Origin: Bacteroides sp. GM023
Lineage (GTDB): Bacteria; Bacteroidota; Bacteroidia; Bacteroidales; Bacteroidaceae
NCBI RefSeq assembly: GCF_014750685.1
Contig: NZ_JAAXGE010000016.1
Coordinates: 1 to 64,000, forward strand
Length of the DNA: 64,000 nt
Direction: 5' to 3'
Position 1 is the stretch's first letter; each line of letters begins with the position of its first letter. The notes under the pieces were generated by a model. It was not told where the DNA came from, made no database searches, and saw only the letters and a list, made by a program, of their open reading frames with translations. Position numbers and translations under genes: made by a program. Shown here piece by piece: positions 60,995 to 64,000 of this stretch.

Positions 60995-63142
60995 CTATTC
61001 TTCATCCATCAGGATTTCCAAAATCTGACAAGCAGCTTTCGCAACCGGAGTACCAGGGCCGAAGATAGCAGCTACACCTGCTTTGTACAGGAAGTCATAA
61101 TCCTGTGCAGGAATAACACCACCGGCGATCACAACGATGTCTTCACGACCCAGTTTCTTCAATTCTTCGATAATCTGCGGAACCAATGTCTTGTGTCCGG
61201 CAGCCAGTGAAGAAACACCTACTACGTGAACGTCGTTTTCTACTGCTTCGCGGGCTGCTTCCGCAGGAGTCTGGAACAAAGGTCCCATATCCACGTCGAA
61301 ACCACAATCCGCATAACCGGTCGCTACCACTTTGGCACCACGGTCATGACCGTCCTGTCCCATTTTGGCAACCATAATACGAGGTTGACGTCCCTCTTTC
61401 TTCGCAAACTTCTCAGCCAGTTCACAAGCACGTTTGAAGTCGCTATCGTTTTTACTTTCTGATGAATACACGCCTGATATAGTTCTAATTATTGCTTTAT
61501 AACGTCCTACAATCTGTTCGCAAGCAGATGAAATCTCACCCAATGTAGCGCGAACATGAGCCGCTTCCACAGCCAGTTCCAACAAGTTCCCCTTGCCGGT
61601 CTTCACACATTCGGTAATAGCAGCCAATGCCTTGTCCACCTCTGCCTGATTGCGTCCTTCTTTCAAACGGTTCAGGTTGTCAATCTGTTCAAGACGAACC
61701 GCTGTATTATCAATTTCAAGAATGTCAATCGGGGCTTCTTTTTCCAAACGATACTTGTTCACGCCGACAATAGTCTGCTGACCACTGTCGATACGAGCCT
61801 GCGTACGTGCGGCAGCCTCTTCGATACGCATCTTAGGAATACCGGTTTCAATAGCTTTCGCCATACCACCCAGTTTTTCTACTTCCTCGATAAGTTCCCA
61901 AGCCTTGTGTGCCAGTTCGTTAGTCAGAGATTCTACATAATAAGAACCACCCCATGGGTCAACGTTCTTACAAACATAAGTTTCCTCCTGGATATAAATT
62001 TGTGTATTACGGGCAATACGTGCGGAGAAGTCCGTCGGCAGGGCGATGGCCTCATCCAGTGCATTGGTATGCAGGGATTGTGTATGTCCCAAAGCGGCAG
62101 CCATAGCTTCGATACAAGTACGTCCCACATTGTTGAACGGGTCTTGTTCGGTCAGTGACCAGCCGGAAGTCTGAGAGTGAGTACGCAATGCCAGTGATTT
62201 CGGGTTCTTCGGATTGAATTGTTTCACAATCTTTGCCCACAACATACGTGCAGCACGCATCTTGGCGATTTCCATGAAGTGGTTTGTACCAATCGCCCAG
62301 AAGAAAGACAGACGGGGAGCAAACGCGTCAATATCAATACCTGCGGCAGTTCCGGCACGAAGATATTCGAGACCGTCAGCCAGTGTGTAAGCCAACTCGA
62401 TATCTGCCGTAGCACCTGCTTCCTGCATATGGTAACCGGAGATAGAGATAGAGTTGAACTTCGGCATCTTCTGTGAAGTATATTCGAAGATGTCGGAAAT
62501 AATCTTCATTGAGAATGCAGGCGGATAAATATAGGTATTACGCACCATGAATTCTTTCAGAATATCGTTCTGAATAGTACCTGCCATTTCTTCCAGTTTG
62601 GCACCTTGTTCCAGTCCGGCATTGATGTAGAATGCCATAATCGGAAGCACCGCACCGTTCATTGTCATAGATACGGACATCTTGTTCAAAGGAATACCAT
62701 CGAACAATACTTTCATGTTTTCCAAGGAACAGATAGACACACCTGCCTTACCTACATCACCCACAACACGTTCGTGGTCGGGGTCATAACCGCGGTGAGT
62801 AGCCAAGTCGAATGCAACCGACAAACCTTTCTGACCGGAAGCCAGGTTACGGCGATAGAATGCATTTGATTCTTCGGCAGTAGAGAAGCCGGCATACTGG
62901 CGGATTGTCCAGGGACGAAGGGTGTACATTACTGAATACGGGCCACGCAGGTAAGGCGGAAGTCCGGCAGCATAGCCGAGATGTTCCATTCCTTCAAGGT
63001 CTTCTTTTGTATAAACAGGCTTCACTTCAATGTGTTCCGGTGTTTTCCAGTCAGCGGAGATACCGTTAGCCTTTTGCCATTCAGCACCGTTGGCAGGCTG
63101 AAATGCGGCATATATATCTAAGTTTTTAAAATCTTTTCTCAT
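60995..63142 (-). CDS. mutB: Methylmalonyl-CoA mutase, large subunit
   Basis: A 715-residue adenosylcobalamin enzyme. The N-terminal CoA-binding TIM barrel includes the YSVMYTLRPWTIRQYAGFSTAEESNAFY signature (near 68-95) and RTHSQTSGWSLTEQDPFNN. The C-terminal B12 domain has the cobalt-binding motif D-x-H-x-x-G in KMGQDGHDRGAKVVATG near 600. Converts succinyl-CoA to methylmalonyl-CoA, the route to propionate in Bacteroides. Lies 1 base behind mutA. Confidence 0.96.
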   Translation of the reverse strand: MRKDFKNLDIYAAFQPANGAEWQKANGISADWKTPEHIEVKPVYTKEDLEGMEHLGYAAGLPPYLRGPYSVMYTLRPWTIRQYAGFSTAEESNAFYRRNLASGQKGLSVAFDLATHRGYDPDHERVVGDVGKAGVSICSLENMKVLFDGIPLNKMSVSMTMNGAVLPIMAFYINAGLEQGAKLEEMAGTIQNDILKEFMVRNTYIYPPAFSMKIISDIFEYTSQKMPKFNSISISGYHMQEAGATADIELAYTLADGLEYLRAGTAAGIDIDAFAPRLSFFWAIGTNHFMEIAKMRAARMLWAKIVKQFNPKNPKSLALRTHSQTSGWSLTEQDPFNNVGRTCIEAMAAALGHTQSLHTNALDEAIALPTDFSARIARNTQIYIQEETYVCKNVDPWGGSYYVESLTNELAHKAWELIEEVEKLGGMAKAIETGIPKMRIEEAAARTQARIDSGQQTIVGVNKYRLEKEAPIDILEIDNTAVRLEQIDNLNRLKEGRNQAEVDKALAAITECVKTGKGNLLELAVEAAHVRATLGEISSACEQIVGRYKAIIRTISGVYSSESKNDSDFKRACELAEKFAKKEGRQPRIMVAKMGQDGHDRGAKVVATGYADCGFDVDMGPLFQTPAEAAREAVENDVHVVGVSSLAAGHKTLVPQIIEELKKLGREDIVVIAGGVIPAQDYDFLYKAGVAAIFGPGTPVAKAACQILEILMDEE

Positions 63143-63143
63143 C

Positions 63144-64000
63144 TTACTTCAATAGTTTGGCGTTAAACTCTTTCAAGGTATCCAGCACGTTGACACGAAC
63201 ATGGATGAAGTTTTCGATACCTGCGGCTTTCAGTTCGTCCATGCAGGCAGGAGCACCGGCAACAATAAACATAGCACGACCATTCAAGGCTTTGAATGCA
63301 GGCACTGCATATTCTGCATATTCATCGTCACTGGAACAGATAACAACAATGTCAGCTTTCGCAGCCATAGCAGCTTCCACTCCGGCTTCCACTGTTTCAA
63401 ATCCAAGATTATCGACAACTTCATAACCAGCACAAGCCAGGAAGTTGCAAGAGTATTGTGCACGTGCCTGACGCATTGCCAAATTACCGATAGTCAGCAT
63501 GAATGCCTTCGGACGTTTACCCGATGCTTCCGTTTCGAGACGCAATGCTTCAAATTCGCTGGCGGCACGGTCGAATACCAATGTATCCACATCTTTTTCG
63601 CAAGTATGAGAATCACCACCGCAGCAGCATTTCGCTTCTGCCGGTTGCTTGTCACCTGCTTTCTCGTTGAAATTCGGGAACTGGTTGGTACCCAACAACA
63701 CTTCACGACGCTGAGCAACTGCTTTATGACGAGCCTTATTGCTTTCGTTCACGGCAGCCTGAACGGTTCCCGCTTTCAATGCAGCATAGAAACCACCGGC
63801 TTCTTCTACTGATAAGAACAAATCCCAGGCTTGCTTAGCGATAGATACAGTCAAGTTTTCAATATAATAGGAACCGGCAGCCGGGTCGATCACTTTATCA
63901 AAATGAGATTCTTCTTTCAACAACAGTTGTTGGTTACGGGCAAGACGTTCGGAAAATTCATCCGGAGTTTCGTATGTCTTGTCAAACGGAGTCACTGTCA
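63144..64000 (-). CDS. mutA: Methylmalonyl-CoA mutase, small subunit (5' part cut by window end)
   Basis: At least 283 residues, the C-terminal part of a protein of about 620; the true start lies beyond 64000. VIDPAAGSYYIENLT and the barrel end are visible, then a B12-like fold (MLTIGNLAMRQARAQYSCNFLACAGYEV) that lacks D-x-H-x-x-G, as usual for the inactive partner subunit. A Cys-rich insert, KCCCGGDSHTC, lies between the two domains (about residue 122-132 of the visible part). Confidence 0.94.
   Translation of the reverse strand, partial: TVTPFDKTYETPDEFSERLARNQQLLLKEESHFDKVIDPAAGSYYIENLTVSIAKQAWDLFLSVEEAGGFYAALKAGTVQAAVNESNKARHKAVAQRREVLLGTNQFPNFNEKAGDKQPAEAKCCCGGDSHTCEKDVDTLVFDRAASEFEALRLETEASGKRPKAFMLTIGNLAMRQARAQYSCNFLACAGYEVVDNLGFETVEAGVEAAMAAKADIVVICSSDDEYAEYAVPAFKALNGRAMFIVAGAPACMDELKAAGIENFIHVRVNVLDTLKEFNAKLLK

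Overview
The window comes from a human-gut Bacteroides of the B. thetaiotaomicron / ovatus / xylanisolvens type. Evidence: three SusC/SusD pairs, lipoproteins with Bacteroidetes surface-export signals, promoters of the TTTG-N19-21-TAnnTTTG kind, a split methylmalonyl-CoA mutase, and a backbone gene order that I recall from the BT_2066-BT_2091 region of B. thetaiotaomicron (from memory, not checked). Most genes read on the minus strand.

Left edge to 10 kb: the 5' end of a probable group IIC intron (1-59), sitting just past a terminator, followed by a minus-strand operon of three genes: steroid 5-alpha-reductase-like membrane protein, Old Yellow Enzyme, and short-chain dehydrogenase. This trio matches the set linked to iso/allo bile-acid and steroid reduction in Bacteroidales. 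Next come the oxidative-branch citrate-cycle operon (acn-icd-gltA) and a divergent SF1 helicase.

10-17 kb: the branched-chain amino acid operon ilvD-ilvB-ilvN-thioesterase-ilvC. Its leader encodes a 25-residue peptide rich in Leu/Ile/Val, followed by mutually exclusive antiterminator and terminator hairpins, which is a classical attenuator. 17-26 kb: FKBP/SlyD-like isomerase with a Cys/His tail, CyuA/YhaM-like cysteine desulfidase, a PCMD lipoprotein with a beta-barrel partner, a calycin-like lipoprotein, aroC, an M20 peptidase, a methyltransferase and a GNAT acetyltransferase.

26-35.8 kb: a small SusCD locus without visible enzymes, led by a discoidin-domain lipoprotein; a 640-base non-coding stretch with operator-like repeats; a secreted bile salt hydrolase; a divergent outer-membrane protein; and a tandem array of 22-bp palindromic units. 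35.8-39.8 kb: topoisomerase III and an AAA/PD-(D/E)XK protein.

40-60.8 kb: two ECF-sigma/anti-sigma-controlled polysaccharide utilisation loci (PULs). The first (50.7 to 40.0 kb) carries SusC, SusD, a GH18-like lipoprotein, a LamG lipoprotein and a GH18 protein, the layout of the N-glycan endoglycosidase locus around BT_3983-3987. The second (60.8 to 50.8 kb) carries a GLUG lipoprotein, SusC, SusD and a lipoprotein with two endonuclease/exonuclease/phosphatase domains, the second of which looks dead. A 42-bp element is repeated before its anti-sigma gene and before its susC, a good candidate for the cognate ECF promoter. The right edge holds mutB and the 3' part of mutA.

The most distinctive signals are the ilv attenuator, bile-acid genes at two places in one window, the repeated 42-bp ECF element, several tandem repeats at gene 3' ends, and the pseudo-enzyme duplication.
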